DNA of 64,000 nucleotides from positions 9,006,397 through 9,070,396 of the forward strand of contig JAZAYU010000018.1 of the NCBI GenBank assembly GCA_038501625.1, read 5' to 3'. The translations under genes were made by a program, and so were the position numbers. Origin of the DNA: Corbicula japonica. Taxonomy: Eukaryota; Mollusca; Bivalvia; Venerida; Cyrenidae. Positions 1 through 11,522 of this stretch are shown here, piece after piece (within the stretch, counting starts at the first letter, position 1; every line of letters starts with the position of its first letter). The notes under the pieces were generated by a model. It was not told where the DNA came from. It saw only the letters and a program-made list of their open reading frames with translations, and ran no database searches.

Positions 1-10
1 GAATAATAAT

Positions 11-345
11 GCAAGTACAAAAAGGAGCGTAACTCCATCAAATGTGATCTTGACCTAAATAATTTGGCATCATAATGACCGTGTTGTTATAAGCCATAAA
101 AGTTGTAAGTTTGAGGAAGAAATATTAAGAAATGGCCTAGTTATAGCAAATGTTAAGTTTTCATATCAAAATTCAAGTGCAAAAATGGGCATAACTACAT
201 CAAATGTAACCTTGACCTGAAGAATTTGGCACCATCTCGAGCGTGTTGTCATAAGATTATAATTTGAAAGTTTGATAAAGAAATATTTGGAAATGGCAAA
301 GTAAAGTTTTCGTGACGGACGAACTGACGGATGGACAAAGCGATC
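11..345. repeat. Tandem pair of about 163-bp repeat units
   Basis: Two diverged copies of one unit start near 11 and 174. Both carry a stretch resembling 'gcgtaactccatcaaatg' followed by a 'cttgacct' core. The second ends in a GACGGACG-type tail near 333. This looks like an interspersed repeat of the host genome; no credible coding frame is present. Confidence 0.6.
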
Positions 346-1379
346 CCTATTTATAGTCTTTTCTTGGAAAGGGCGACACAATAATGTATGTCTAAAATTG
401 ATTTATTGTAAGAAGTTTGTTTTCTTTACATAATCTTTTTATAAACTTTTTTTTAATGAAGAGGCCTGGTTGAAGTGAGCTGTTACTTGAGTAATAATAA
501 TAATAACATTTATGCCTGCTTATTATGGTACAGATGTTTATCAAAAAACAATTATGTCATTGACAAAGCCCTGGACAAGTGTAAAATGAATGAAATTTCA
601 GTGATACCTATCTTTAGCATATACAGTATCGAATAATGGACAAAATAAGACCTCAGAGATTCACTGATTTAGATAGCTTAAGGATGTCCACAATATTTGC
701 ACTTTCATCAATAGAAGACATTAATGTTCAAATCTCTATAAATACATTAAAATAAAGTTAAGTTAATGTATCTTTATTGGCTTCTCCTGCTATTTAGTCA
801 ATGTGAAGATTTTCATGTATTTTAATGAAAGCTTAATTCCTGCAAACTTTTTCCTAAAATTAAAAAAAAATTCTCCGCTCTGAGAGCCCTAGAAGCAGTT
901 TTCTACTTCGACATTGCTATTTACAAGTCTTTGCTTAGGCTGACTTTTCTATAAATTTAAAAAACAATATAAATAACTGAGCCAGGCCATGCAACTCGTT
1001 TTCAAAAATTTGCATCATTTCTTGAAATTGATTACCAGACAATATTTCTTGGATTTTCCAGTTAAAATATCAGGTGTAGTCAAAATATGAAACAATATCA
1101 CCATACAGCAACTGATTTATTCTATCCAAAATTACTCATAACTAAAATGTCTAAAATATCACCAAAGACCCAGGACCAGACTTAATTGTATGTTTAATTT
1201 GCAAGATAGAATGTATTTTAACAATGTAATTACCTTCTACTATGGAAGAAGAACTTGATTAGTGTTGGGCATTCGATCACCATGGAAAGACGCATTGTCT
1301 TTTATCCATGTCATGAGGATAAGTGATGAGCTCTGCATAGTTCTTGGGCTATTTCTTGGTATTGAACTCTCATCTTTAT

Positions 1380-1700
1380 TGTTCATTTCTATTGCTCTAG
1401 AAAGAAAAGAAGTGTCAGACATTTGGTCAGACAATTTTTCAGGTCTTGTCTGACCAAATGTCTGACACTTTTTTCAACGTTTGGGAAGTCTGTTTAAACC
1501 ACTTATTCAACAAATTCAGTTAGACCAAAACATGTTAAAAAGGAATAATAAAGTATTAAGAGTTCAAATTTGTGTCTGACATTCGGTCTGATAACATAAG
1601 AAACCACATAGGACAGGCCCAAATTTTACCAGACAGGTCCTTCGTTCTTGCAACTCTCAGAACGTCTGGGTTACAACGTCAGTATTAAGTCTACCCCTAC
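1380..1700. repeat. Interspersed repeat with a perfect 25-bp stem
   Basis: Positions 1410-1434 and 1446-1470 are perfect reverse complements around an 11-base loop (core GTCAGACATTTGGTCAGAC). Further words of the same kind, such as 'gtctgacattcggtctg', follow to about 1700. A related block lies at 35430-35830, so this is a dispersed repeat and not a local accident. Confidence 0.65.
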
Positions 1701-2221
1701 AAAACCAACCACTATTGCCATGTGAGTGGTCTTAATAGCAAGGTTTTACTGTATTGTTATATTTTCAATGAACAGAACATGACAAAGCAAATTAAGGATC
1801 AGACGTTCCACCGCTGATACAATATAACATAATACATTTCCATTAAAATAAGTGTGATTTTCATTTCCCATGTCAAAATCTGATTTGGTCACATAATATG
1901 TCTGTGTAAAACAGAACATGATCTTTATGCAGTTTCCGAGTTGCTGTCATTGTATCAAGCAGTTTCACTATTGAACATGAAGAATGTTATTTTATGTTAT
2001 AAAACTTAAGGATTTACTGAAAATGCATCTGGGATAAACCAAATATTTAATATTTAATTTTTTGACATCTGGAAATATTTTCTTATAGTAATAATATTGG
2101 TTGAATTTAGTTTATTTTCCAAAATTAAAGCTATCAATGAAGGTGATTAATACCCTTACAATACTGCTTGGTAACATAAGGCAGAATAACATTAAAATTT
2201 AAATATGTTTTTACTTATAAG

Positions 2222-2471
2222 CCCTTTCCTTCATATTTATACCACCTTAATGGCATGTGCAAACAGTGTAGATTCAACTCAGCCGGCACATCCATCATGT
2301 CCATGCCATCTGATCAGGATCAGCACTGTTCGGTTTTGTATTTATTAGGTTATTTCTGACCAAAAAGTTAACAGTGCAGATCCTGATAAGACGGCATGGG
2401 TGTGCCAGCTGATGTGGATCTACACTGATTACAAATGAGTAAATAGATGTTTATATGACGAAAAGGGTTAA
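2222..2471. repeat. GATC-palindrome element, full copy
   Basis: Roughly 250-bp imperfect palindrome. It starts CCCTTTCCTTCATA and ends ATGACGAAAAGGGTTAA. Each half holds an inner palindrome of the type AGTGTAGATCCAGATCAG...CTGATCTGGATCTACACT. It is one of about 20 copies in the window. Likely a MITE-like non-autonomous element; its autonomous partner is unknown to me. Confidence 0.75.
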
Positions 2472-2725
2472 CTGTGAATGAAATTTTCAGAAAAGCCTTT
2501 TTAAGTAGTATAAAGTTAGAAAGTTTATTTGGTTGTTAACTGTTGAAAAAGGGGTTAATGTATAAAAACTTGTAGAGAAATGTACTTATATTACATGACA
2601 CACACCCTAAAGCAGTTCAACAGGTCATTGAAAAGCCAATCCCACTATAGTCAGATCTAACAAAATCAAAATGTTAGATCTAATGAAGGACCACAGACAG
2701 TGTACATAGTAATAGCGTTTCCCCC

Positions 2726-2744
2726 CCCCCCCACCCCCCGATTA
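2726..2744. repeat. Poly-C tract
   Basis: Near-pure cytosine run on the plus strand, interrupted by a single A. A low-complexity tract of this kind is prone to sequencing-length error. Confidence 0.8.
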
Positions 2745-2810
2745 CTATTTTTAGAAATTATCAACACAGGAAGCATGATTAATAACACTGTCAAAATGAT
2801 CTGAAGATGT

Positions 2811-3080
2811 ACGGGGCGATTTGTTAAGGTTTCCGACTGAGAATCTGTTGCCCTTCACCGCTGTGAGTTCGAGACCTACCAGGGTCAAGATCTTTCATGT
2901 GGGGAAGCTAACCAGCTAGCTTGCGGAATGTCGGTGGTTTTACCCAGGTGCCAGGAGCTTGAAAATTGCCCGGAGGGGCACCTGGGGTCTTCCTCTACCA
3001 TAGGAAGCTGGTATGTGCACACCATAATGTCCTCGAAAAGAGGCGGGAGGGACATAAAACTGGGAAGTAACAACAACAAA
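2811..3080 (+). mobile_element. tRNA-derived SINE (bivalve V/Meta-type)
   Basis: The 5' part is tRNA-like, with a degenerate A box near 2825 and a B box GAGTTCGAGACC near 2866. The body contains 'ggtggttttacccaggtgcc' and 'gcacctggggtcttcctc', which I recognise from SINEs common in bivalve genomes. The tail is (AAC)n-like. A perfect 12-bp target-site duplication, ATCTGAAGATGT, flanks it at 2799-2810 and 3081-3092. This fixes both ends and shows retroposition. The copy is diverged and probably inactive. Family placement is from memory. Confidence 0.85.
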
Positions 3081-3348
3081 ATCTGAAGATGTCATTACAT
3101 CAGAAATAAATGCAATACCACACATATATCTCCAGCAAAATATGTCTTACGCAGGTTGTCAATGGTTTAAAATTATACTATTTTTAATTTCACTTTTGCG
3201 ATTTGGTAGGCGACAAATACACAAATTTTGTCGGCACAGTTGTTTTTGTAAGTGTTTGAATTAAATTGTTAAGACAAAATTATTGGACTGTGCACAATGA
3301 TTTGATGCGGACATTTGCAAACCTAATTAGAATAATGAATATTAATTA

Positions 3349-3520
3349 ATATCAGTGCCATCTGATATGGATCTACACGGTCACGTCCTGGTTAGAAATA
3401 AACTAATGAATCTATAAGTCAACTGTGCATGTCTTAATCAGACTGCATGAATGGCTGATCTGGATCTGCACCTCTGGCCCACGAGAAAAAAACAACATAT
3501 ATACAGAATGAAGGGTTACC
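3349..3520. repeat. GATC-palindrome element, partial copy
   Basis: Contains 'gccatctgatatggatctac' and 'ggctgatctggatctgcacc' in the same arrangement as the full copies. The outer CCCTTTCC end is not clear on the left. Confidence 0.6.
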
Positions 3521-4082
3521 GTTGATCTCAGAAGAGAACAATAGATTACTAATTTGATTTTGAAAAATAAAGGAACACATGATTTTATTGTTATTCTACT
3601 TTTACATAATTTTAATAATAATTTTACATAATTATTGAATTATGCTCTATTCAGCTGATTGCATTGAACAATTAAAAAGTGACATGAATTGGTGGTTCAT
3701 GTATTTGACTTGTAAATGTAATGATACTATTGATTTCAGATGTAGGTAACCAAATACAGAAAGAACTAGTGTCCACAAATTCACATGGCATTTGTACATA
3801 AAACTAATTGTGTATAAAAGTATAATAATGTAGACAAGAATTTATTATTGCAAACTCCTTTTTTGCACCTTCTGAGTGTTCATATATTTATACAGACCTC
3901 TGTGTATGAAATAGGTATTAATGTATTTTAATGATGTCTTGCCTATATTTTATCATCATTTTAATGTGGGTATAGGTTAAACTTCTCTTACAAATATAAA
4001 AAGATTAAAACTGCTAACAATTTAATTAAATAAATGTGAACTAACAACTTTCTTTAGAATAATTTGTTGTTTTTTTTTCATA

Positions 4083-4136
4083 ATGGAACTTATTGATGCT
4101 GGAAGAACAAAAAAGAAGAGGAAATTGAAAATTAAG
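4083..4136 (+). CDS. Candidate first coding exon of a nuclear protein (NLS-rich)
   Basis: The ATG at 4083 has A at -3 and G at +4, a good eukaryotic start context. It reads 18 codons, MELIDAGRTKKKRKLKIK, up to a consensus donor AAG|GTAAAT (phase 0). KKKRKLK looks like a monopartite nuclear localisation signal. An acceptor-like ctttctttag lies at 4045-4056, so the exon may also hold 5' UTR from an upstream non-coding exon. It splices in frame to 5952-6051. I infer it belongs to the BEN-domain gene downstream, from similar composition and phase-0 splicing, but a separate short gene is possible. Confidence 0.5.
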
Positions 4137-5951
4137 GTAAATTTATGTTATATAATAATTGAAGATTGACTTCAATAGTGCAGATCATCAGATTCTACTT
4201 AAGTAAGTCAGAATCAGAGAAATAAAAGCATGCTGCTTACATTGAAATCTTGCTATGATTATCCAAATCTGACATTCGTAAATTGATATGAAACCATGAT
4301 TTAGAATTGAGTCGATATTTAAAGGAGTATATCACAATAAGTTCTAACGGAAAGAATTTTTTAAAACTTTGCACAATTAAAGAAAATTCCTTCACAAACA
4401 AAATGATATAAAGAAAATATAGCTCTCCACGCTTGTTTTTGAGTAATCGTTCATTATTAGACCCCTCTATACGGTCATTTTGAAGGGATTTTGAGAAAAC
4501 GCACATATATCTTTTAAATGATTGTTACATCTGGAATTCCTAATGAACACCTTATATCTATGCATTTTTTGTTTGGAATTATGTGTATGTATGGTTTTGG
4601 ATGGAATTATGTGAGATGTTTTTGTATATTTGAAGAAAAAACTTTGAAAATGACCAAAATATCCAACAAAAAAGGGAGAAAATTCAGTCCCTGACTGGAC
4701 AAAAATCTATATATATATTTTTGTAACGGACAGATTTTTTTTAAACTCCATAAAATGACACAGTATATATTTCTAAACAAAACAAAAACAAAAAGAACAG
4801 GGGCTTCCAGGCTTAAATTTTTACTATATTCCTTCAAAGTTGGTCACATAAGTCAAAAATATCTCTAATTTTAATGCAATTCTACAAATATCCATCATAA
4901 CATGTAAAAATAGTTTTATAACATGCTCATCAAAACTAATTTCATATTTTGAAAGAAATAACTATTTATTTATCAAGAATTTCATTACAGTTACCACATT
5001 TCTTTCATACAATTCCCACAAATGCAGCCCTAAGTGTTGCCAAAGTTTCCATACATATCGAAAAAGACCTAACACTGATAATGAATGAAAATAATACAAC
5101 AGTCCCTAAATCTTATGATCCATTAAGTAATTATACAATTATTTCTGAACAACAGATTTAAGAGATGTTATACTCTAGGTTTGCCTATGTCAAGTTTCTC
5201 ACCAAACAGCTGAGACAATCCATCTAACCCACCACGAGAGACAGCAAGTTATATGTTTTATATGACTCAAATTCAAACCGGATGCTGCAATTTTCTTAGC
5301 CATTTGACATGAAAGTATTTTCTGTTTGGTTAAAAATTCAAGAGTATCAAAATTAACATCTGTCATTTTCACATGAAAGTAACATTCAATTAATGATTTG
5401 GATGAAAAACTGAACTGTTGAAACAATTTGTCGGTAATATTAGCGCTTGCGCAGAAATATGCGCGTAAACTATTGTATCATACTCCTTTAATGGTTTTCA
5501 TTTCGGTATGAAAAAGGTGGGTTGTATAAAGTGTCTGAAGCCCCAAGTGTACTTTAAACTATCCAACTGATCTTCAAACCCTACTGAAAACCATTAAATA
5601 ATGATTCAATCCTACACACATAATATTCTCTTTAATAAAGAAACAATTTGAAAAAAATCGTGATATCACATTTTAATGGCTGTTTGAACAGCCATTTGTG
5701 GACAAAGTCTGATGGTACTTTTTGACACACTTCAAAACAATATGTGCACAATGCAATTAATTGTGAGGTGAATATAAAGAGTGCATCGTAGACTACGATG
5801 TTAGTGTGTTTATATAATTTTTTAAGCTTAGGTTTGAAACAGAAATAAAAAAAAAAATAGCTTGAATGACTGAAAGTCAATAAAATTTTGCTGGTAGACA
5901 TATTCTCAATGTTTAATAGTGAGTGTTAAGTAAATTGATGTTTATATTTAG

Positions 5952-6051
5952 GCAACAGATGATGTGGAAGAGGTTCCCCAAAAAGAACAGACCATCGGAG
6001 ATGAAGAGCCTAACACAGAACTACACAAAGATAACCAGGAGCTATTGGGAG
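5952..6051 (+). CDS. Candidate second coding exon (acidic segment)
   Basis: Starts after tttatatttag and ends at a weak donor GGGAG|GTCGTT, 100 nt, phase 0 in and phase 1 out. Joined to 4083-4136 it reads ATDDVEEVPQKEQTIGDEEP and continues through NTELHKDNQELLG. This is an acidic, probably disordered segment. Without splicing the frame stops three codons after the donor region, which supports the splice. Confidence 0.5.
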
Positions 6052-6671
6052 GTCGTTGAATCTTTTTCATTCAAACTTTAAATACGACAAGGCTCCAACT
6101 GTGCAAAGGCCATTCATAATGTAAGAGCCAGTGTTTAAAATGTTTATTTTGTTTGCATAATTTTCATGAACTGTTAGTCTTCCGATCCATGAGTTGATGA
6201 AATAAATAAACTTCTTACCAGATGTATGATATCTGCTTATTGTAAGATAAGTCATTTGATTTGTGCTTTTGTTAAGTCTTATAATAGTCTAAGTATGTCA
6301 TAATGGGCTGTCATAAATAAAGATCTTTCAACATCTAAAGTTCTACAATCCTGCTACAATATTGTGGGTGTTATCATTCTTATGCCAGTTATGATTTTAC
6401 TAATTGCAATGTAGCTCAAAAGTCCGTGAAATTCCTCATCATAAAGGGTTATGTGTACATCCCAACTCGGCCCATAAATTCCGTATAACAATGAACACAG
6501 TAGCATGTAAAACGATTCTGAAGTAGTCACTGAGTTAAGAGTTGTGCCTCATCTGTTTCGTCATGAGATTTTATCTATAACAGCTGGATTCACAGCTTTG
6601 TTTTTGAAAAATTGGGTTTATAATGAACTTAAATATAATTTTGTAAAACATATTTTAATATTTTTATTTAG

Positions 6672-6773
6672 TGATGGAAGAAAAGGAAGATGTAGAAACT
6701 GGAGGCAGTGAAAAGAAAAGAACAAGAACTTATTTTGAACATGATACAGTTATTGATCAAAACTTTTTTTGAT
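6672..6773 (+). CDS. Candidate third exon, possibly an alternative 3' end
   Basis: Follows the acceptor tttttatttag. With phase 1 from the previous exon it reads VMEEKEDVETGGSEKKRTRT and continues through YFEHDTVIDQNFF to a TGA at 6771-6773. Composition (acidic, then a basic cluster) matches the preceding exons. Two readings are possible: a true terminal exon giving a short protein of about 84 residues, or use of a donor at GAT|GTAGAA (exon end 6691, phase 0) joining the BEN gene exon at 15360 in frame. The sequence alone does not decide between them. Confidence 0.4.
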
Positions 6774-6789
6774 ATTATGGATCTCTGCA

Positions 6790-7490
6790 TGTGCTGTAAT
6801 GTACCAGCGGAACAATTCAAACTGTACAGTCATTATTATTAGAAATGTTATGTCGGCGGAACAAATGTTTGGTGTTGGAAAGTCTTACAACCCTATTAAT
6901 AGTTCCGCCAGCAATACAACTCAAACTGTACAGTCATTATTATTATTATTATTAGAAATGTTATGTCAGGTTTTATTATTAGAAATGTGCTGTCAAGTTA
7001 ACAACCCTATCAATAGTTCTGCGGAACAAATGTTTTGTGCTGTTTCTATCTTGAGTTGTCGCATTGTAAATCTTACAACCATATCAATAGTTCCGCCAGC
7101 GGAACAATTGAAAATGTACACTTTATCAGAAATGTTATGTTGGCAGAACAAATGTTTGGTGTTGTTACTAATTTGATATTGTCACATTGTAAAATCAAGC
7201 AACCATATTACGAGTTCCGCCAGCGCAACAATTCAAACTGTATACTTAATCAGAAAAATTATGTCGGGTAAACAAATCTTTAGTACTGTTTCTTTCTTTA
7301 AAGTATAACTTTGTAAAATAAAACAACCCTATCAATAGTTCCGCCAGCGGAACATTTCACACTGTACACTTTTTCAGAAATGTTATGCCGGCATAACAAT
7401 TGGTTACGGCTGTTTGTATCTTTAAATAATTGCTTTGTAAAACCAAACAGTCCTATCAATAGTTCCGAAAGCGGAACATTTATTTTGGAT
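6790..7490. repeat. Tandem array of about 123-bp units carrying a GTTCCGCCAGCGGAAC palindrome
   Basis: The motif recurs near 6807, 6900, 7012, 7091, 7214, 7336 and 7460; the last copies are 122-124 bp apart. Each unit also holds 'caattcaaactgtaca' and 'tcagaaatgttatgt'. GTTCCGC and GCGGAAC are perfect 7-bp inverted arms. Frames running through it (135 and 78 codons) are repeat-derived and not genes. It starts just after the stop of the 6672 exon and could be in its 3' UTR. Confidence 0.8.
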
Positions 7491-8364
7491 TTTGTAGTAT
7501 TTATTTTATAAGATTATACACTGTTTCATGAAATATTATGCATTAAATGTATCTTTTACTCTCACCATGTGTTTGTTTTTACATTTGATTGTGTTTAAAT
7601 TGAAAAAAAAAACTGTCACTTTTACCATAAAAACCACATGCCTAAAAAGGGAATGACTGGACTTTCCCTTTTGGAATAAGATGCTGTTTGCAGCAATACA
7701 TACCGACTAATTATCACATATAATTGTGATTTTCTGATGCTTGAAATAAATACCCCATAAATGTAAACAGATTACAAGTGACAGTATTTCTAATGCACTA
7801 ATGTTTAGTCTTTGACCTAATACGTTTTCTGGAAATACGACGTGGAGATGATTTCTTTCCAGAAACCTCGGCATCCGCCTAAGCATGCGTAAGAGGAAAA
7901 TATTTCATCTTTTTTTTTTCGACGAAAAAGACACAAGCAATGACAAATTTGCTTAGAATTTCCCTTAAAAGGGTAACAAGTGAACCTGTCCAATATAATT
8001 GCAGTTTAGAATTACCAATCGAATTTAATCTCTCAAGACAAATTATAAGAATTATCTCCCCTCACAGTTCTATAACTTACTGCCCCTTTTTCTTATAAAA
8101 CGTTTAATTAAGTATTTTAATAATTGTATATTATAATTAACCAATTAGAGGCGCTTCGAAGGGATATCACATATTACGAGAACAACACAGTTGTCATAGA
8201 ATAAAAAGCCGAAATCAGTCGTCGCTCTTGCTCAGTTTTGAAATAGCCAATAAGGTCATATATTTTTATCAATTACAGTGTCAAACGGACACACCGGCAA
8301 CAAAGCAAATAATCATTTAATCAATCAACAATCCATTTCATTATATGATCCAGGTATTCAGCAA

Positions 8365-8724
8365 TGTGAACGTTTAAGGTTACAAACGAAACGCACGATA
8401 TACGATAGACGGACGCACGATACGCGATAGACGGACGCACTTTTACACGGTAGACGCACGATAAATGATGCTGCCGATTCATGTAATTTGTGTACGAGAT
8501 TTCTAAAAATTTGAAAATGCTATCAAAATATAAGATGAATGGTTGAAATTAAATCACATAAATTTTCATATTGGCAAGTAACCTATTCACGATGCATGAT
8601 AAAATTAAAAACGCTTGATGCACGATATACGATATACGGACACACGATGCACGTTAGACGGACGCACGATACACGTTAGACGGACGCACGATAGACGCAA
8701 AGTTTGTAACATTAAACGTTCACA
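8365..8724. mobile_element. 360-bp foldback element with GACGGACGCACGATA words
   Basis: The 23-bp ends at 8365-8387 and 8702-8724 are inverted repeats with one mismatch (TGTGAACGTTTAA...GTTACAAAC). The arms next to them consist of repeated words such as GATAGACGGACGCACGATA. The middle is ordinary AT-rich DNA. No coding frame. Probably a non-autonomous DNA transposon or foldback element. Confidence 0.7.
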
Positions 8725-9040
8725 GTACAGTACAAGTCTATACAATATGTATACCAATTAGAAACAAAATAAGTTAACACATACCTTTGCGTTGCTTAAC
8801 TGGTCGCCCTCTTGCGGACTGCATCAGGGTACCTACTATTTGGTACAAGGCAGCTGTTACATAACAGTGATGCAGTCACAAAAGCTAACATTGTCAAATA
8901 TTCTTTGCTGTTATTTTATGTTATCAATAACAAGAAATGATTTATGACTAATATTTTAAAATTAAAAATGTGAAATATGCATTTTAGGAATTGCCACATT
9001 CAGAAAAACAACCTCCCCACACAGTTAAAGTTTTGTAAAC

Positions 9041-9110
9041 GAATATTCGGATGCCTAATTCGATCCTTTATCCGATGATCCGGACGGATATCCGGATATT
9101 CGGATATCAA
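9041..9110. repeat. GGATATCCGGATATTCGGATATC low-complexity block
   Basis: Short degenerate words of the ATCCGGATATTCGG type, largely self-complementary. Probably the end of an unclassified repeat. Confidence 0.5.
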
Positions 9111-9333
9111 TTGACATCCCTTCTTGTTACAAATACCACCAGGACCTGAGTGAAAAACTAGGTCAGTTGGTAAACTTTTTGTACATGAAAAAGATGCTTC
9201 CTATAATTATCAAATTACCATTTATCCTAAGTTAAATATATTAGACCATTTAGACCCTGGGTTTTCTGAGATTTATTAGGTCATATCAAAATACTAAACG
9301 TTACTTTACATTCCAGGACACAAAAATCATTTA

Positions 9334-9399
9334 ATTTTCAGTTTCACTTGAACAATGTGAAAGCGCGGCCTATCGATCCTTTTGACGTTGGGAGTTTCA

Positions 9400-9442
<43 letters not shown>

Positions 9443-9469
9443 CGGCAGCCAAGCGTTCATAGCGACGTT

Positions 9470-9507
<38 letters not shown>

Positions 9508-9567
9508 CGAAGCAGAATTCGCCAAGCGTTGGATTGTTCACCCACTAATAGGGAACGTGAGCTGGGT
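9334..9567 (+). pseudogene. 28S rRNA fragment (peptidyl transferase region), decayed
   Basis: Starts at 'attttcag' and runs through 'gttaccacagggataactgg', 'gttcatagcgacgtt', 'cttcgatgtcggctcttcct' and 'gttggattgttcacccac' to 'gaacgtgagctgggt'. These are signature segments of large-subunit domain V in all eukaryotes. Only about 235 bp is present, with single-copy DNA on both sides. Several changes from the universal sequence look like CpG decay, such as gacgttgc for gacgtcgc and gcggcagcc for gtggcggcc. It is therefore a displaced rRNA fragment and not part of an rDNA unit. A 65-codon antisense frame across it is an artefact. Confidence 0.92.
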
Positions 9568-10319
9568 CGTTTGAATGAAATCGCGAATATACACAGTCTA
9601 TTATAACACTCAGATTTTGCACTTTGTGTTATGTAGAGGTGTGACCAAGACTGCAGTTTTTATGAAAAGTAGCACAATCATAATAATATTTAAAAATAAA
9701 ACACAACAATTCCGAATTCTGGAATGAAAATGGTACATATGAAATTTACTACTTTTGGTTTTCATTTATAACAGTAAACGATCACAGTCCGTTCGATTTA
9801 AAACGCAATGGACTCGGTAAACATTTTCAATTTTATGTTCGCTTCAAAATTGCTGACAAAATGAAGAAATATATATCGGTGTTTTTTAGTAAAAATGACA
9901 TCTCTTGCCTCATTTCATGGACGAATATGTTTCTTCTGAAAATTACTTTACATGGTTTGTGGGCAGGTCTTGTGAGAGACCCTGGAGTCTCGGTCTATTT
10001 CTTTTGTCCAGGGCTGTCGTCGTGTTCTTGCTGATTCTGATCTCGGTCATGAAATGCATAACTTTCTCAAAATACAGTAATGCTTATTTAATTTAATGCA
10101 CACATTTGACAAATAATGCTAATTTGATGCATTAATTGAAAGATAACTCGCACCCTTGTCTTCCCTGTTCAAAATGTTGCTTTGTTTGTAAAGACTTTTG
10201 TTTCTAGCACAGTATTTCTTACTGTTTGTGTCCTGGACCATATTTTAATCATCAGTATTATGTAATTTAATGGGATATGTCTGATATTTCCTGGGAGTTC
10301 ATGGTGAATACAGATAATT

Positions 10320-10472
10320 CTGCACATTCAAGCAGTTTGATCTTGATCTACACTGATGTATACAAGTTGTCAGATGTTATCTTATAAATGTGACACTGAT
10401 TAGTAATGTGCATGCTGATCTGGATCTACAAGTTTTTAATATTATAAAAGCTGTATTCATGGGCTTAAGGGT
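10320..10472. repeat. GATC-palindrome element, diverged copy
   Basis: Contains 'gatcttgatctacactg' and 'gctgatctggatctaca' in the arrangement of the family, ending in a degenerate gggcttaagggtt. The inner palindromes are eroded. Confidence 0.5.
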
Positions 10473-11425
10473 TCAATATTTTGCAAAGAATACTGAAATA
10501 AAAATTCTTTTGCATGGTTTTAAAAAAATTATGCATAATGTAATTGATTATCATTCCTGAAATATTTGTAGGTACAAGTAGAAAAAATCCTCAAACAGAA
10601 CTTTTTAGTCAGTGGGATTGTTGTCTGTTAATATTGATGACATATTGATAAGCTAATATAATATACCAGTTGCTGATAACTTTTAAGTTAGACCTCTTCT
10701 TCATTTATTTTCAGATGTCTGTCTTTGATTTTAAAATCATGATGTCAAGTGAAACCTCTTGGATATTCTTGGAGAAATACTTGACCTGTTGGCAAAATGG
10801 TAATATTTTTATTCCATTTTTACTCTTTTTAGGGAAAATATGATGGCCCATCCTCTAAGGTAACTTACATCAAAGCATGCTTTTTTTATTGAAAATTTTT
10901 TAAATTTTTTTGGGGAAAAATGTATTCTCCATACCGGTGAATTGTCACAATTCATGTGTAAATTATAGAAACACCGCTAACATTAAAAATGTATAATTAC
11001 TATAATATCTTTTAAAAAGCTCTATATTTTTATAATTTAAAAAATTAACATGTTTAAGAGCAAATATTTTAAAATCAGCTATTTACCTGTACCAAAGTAT
11101 GATTAAATATTCTAATGTTTAAAAAATATGAGCATGCATTCTCAGCGGATGTTTACAAAAAAAGTGACATAATTAATTTAACTTAGTGTTTGAAATAAAT
11201 AGATACTTAGATTTCTATCACATTTTAATAGAAAAAGAAAATAAAATGAAACAACTGAAAACACAAGCCATCAATATATTCACCAATATTGTTTCAATGG
11301 TTTCATTATGAGCTTAGGGCAAATTTCATAGTTGTCAACTCTTCCTGTATATTCAGTCTACAAAGTATTGTGGATAGGTCAGATTATGGAAGCTAAAATT
11401 TTCATCATAATTATGCAGATTAGCA

Positions 11426-11522
11426 TTCTTTAATTGATTCTGATTGGATAATTAAAATTGAAGTAACAGCCTTTAATTAATTTTGATTGGATAATTAAAA
11501 TTTAAGTAATGTAGTAACAGCA
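11426..11522 (+). repeat. Short direct duplication (about 45-bp unit)
   Basis: The words 'gattggataattaaaatt' and 'agtaacagc' occur twice in the same order. Confidence 0.7.

Noticed and set aside
6769..7271. Plus-strand frames of 135 and 78 codons with repeated NSNCTV/NPINSSA motifs
   Set aside because: They are translations of the 123-bp tandem array, with no start context or domain.
9344..9541. 65-codon open frame on the minus strand
   Set aside because: It is antisense to a recognisable 28S rRNA fragment; the openness comes from rRNA composition.
10715..10799. Exon-like stretch ATGTCTGTC...CAAAATG between tttattttcag and gtaata
   Set aside because: Open only in one frame, ending in phase 1, which does not connect to exon 15360 or the nearby 10833-10859 stretch without a stop.
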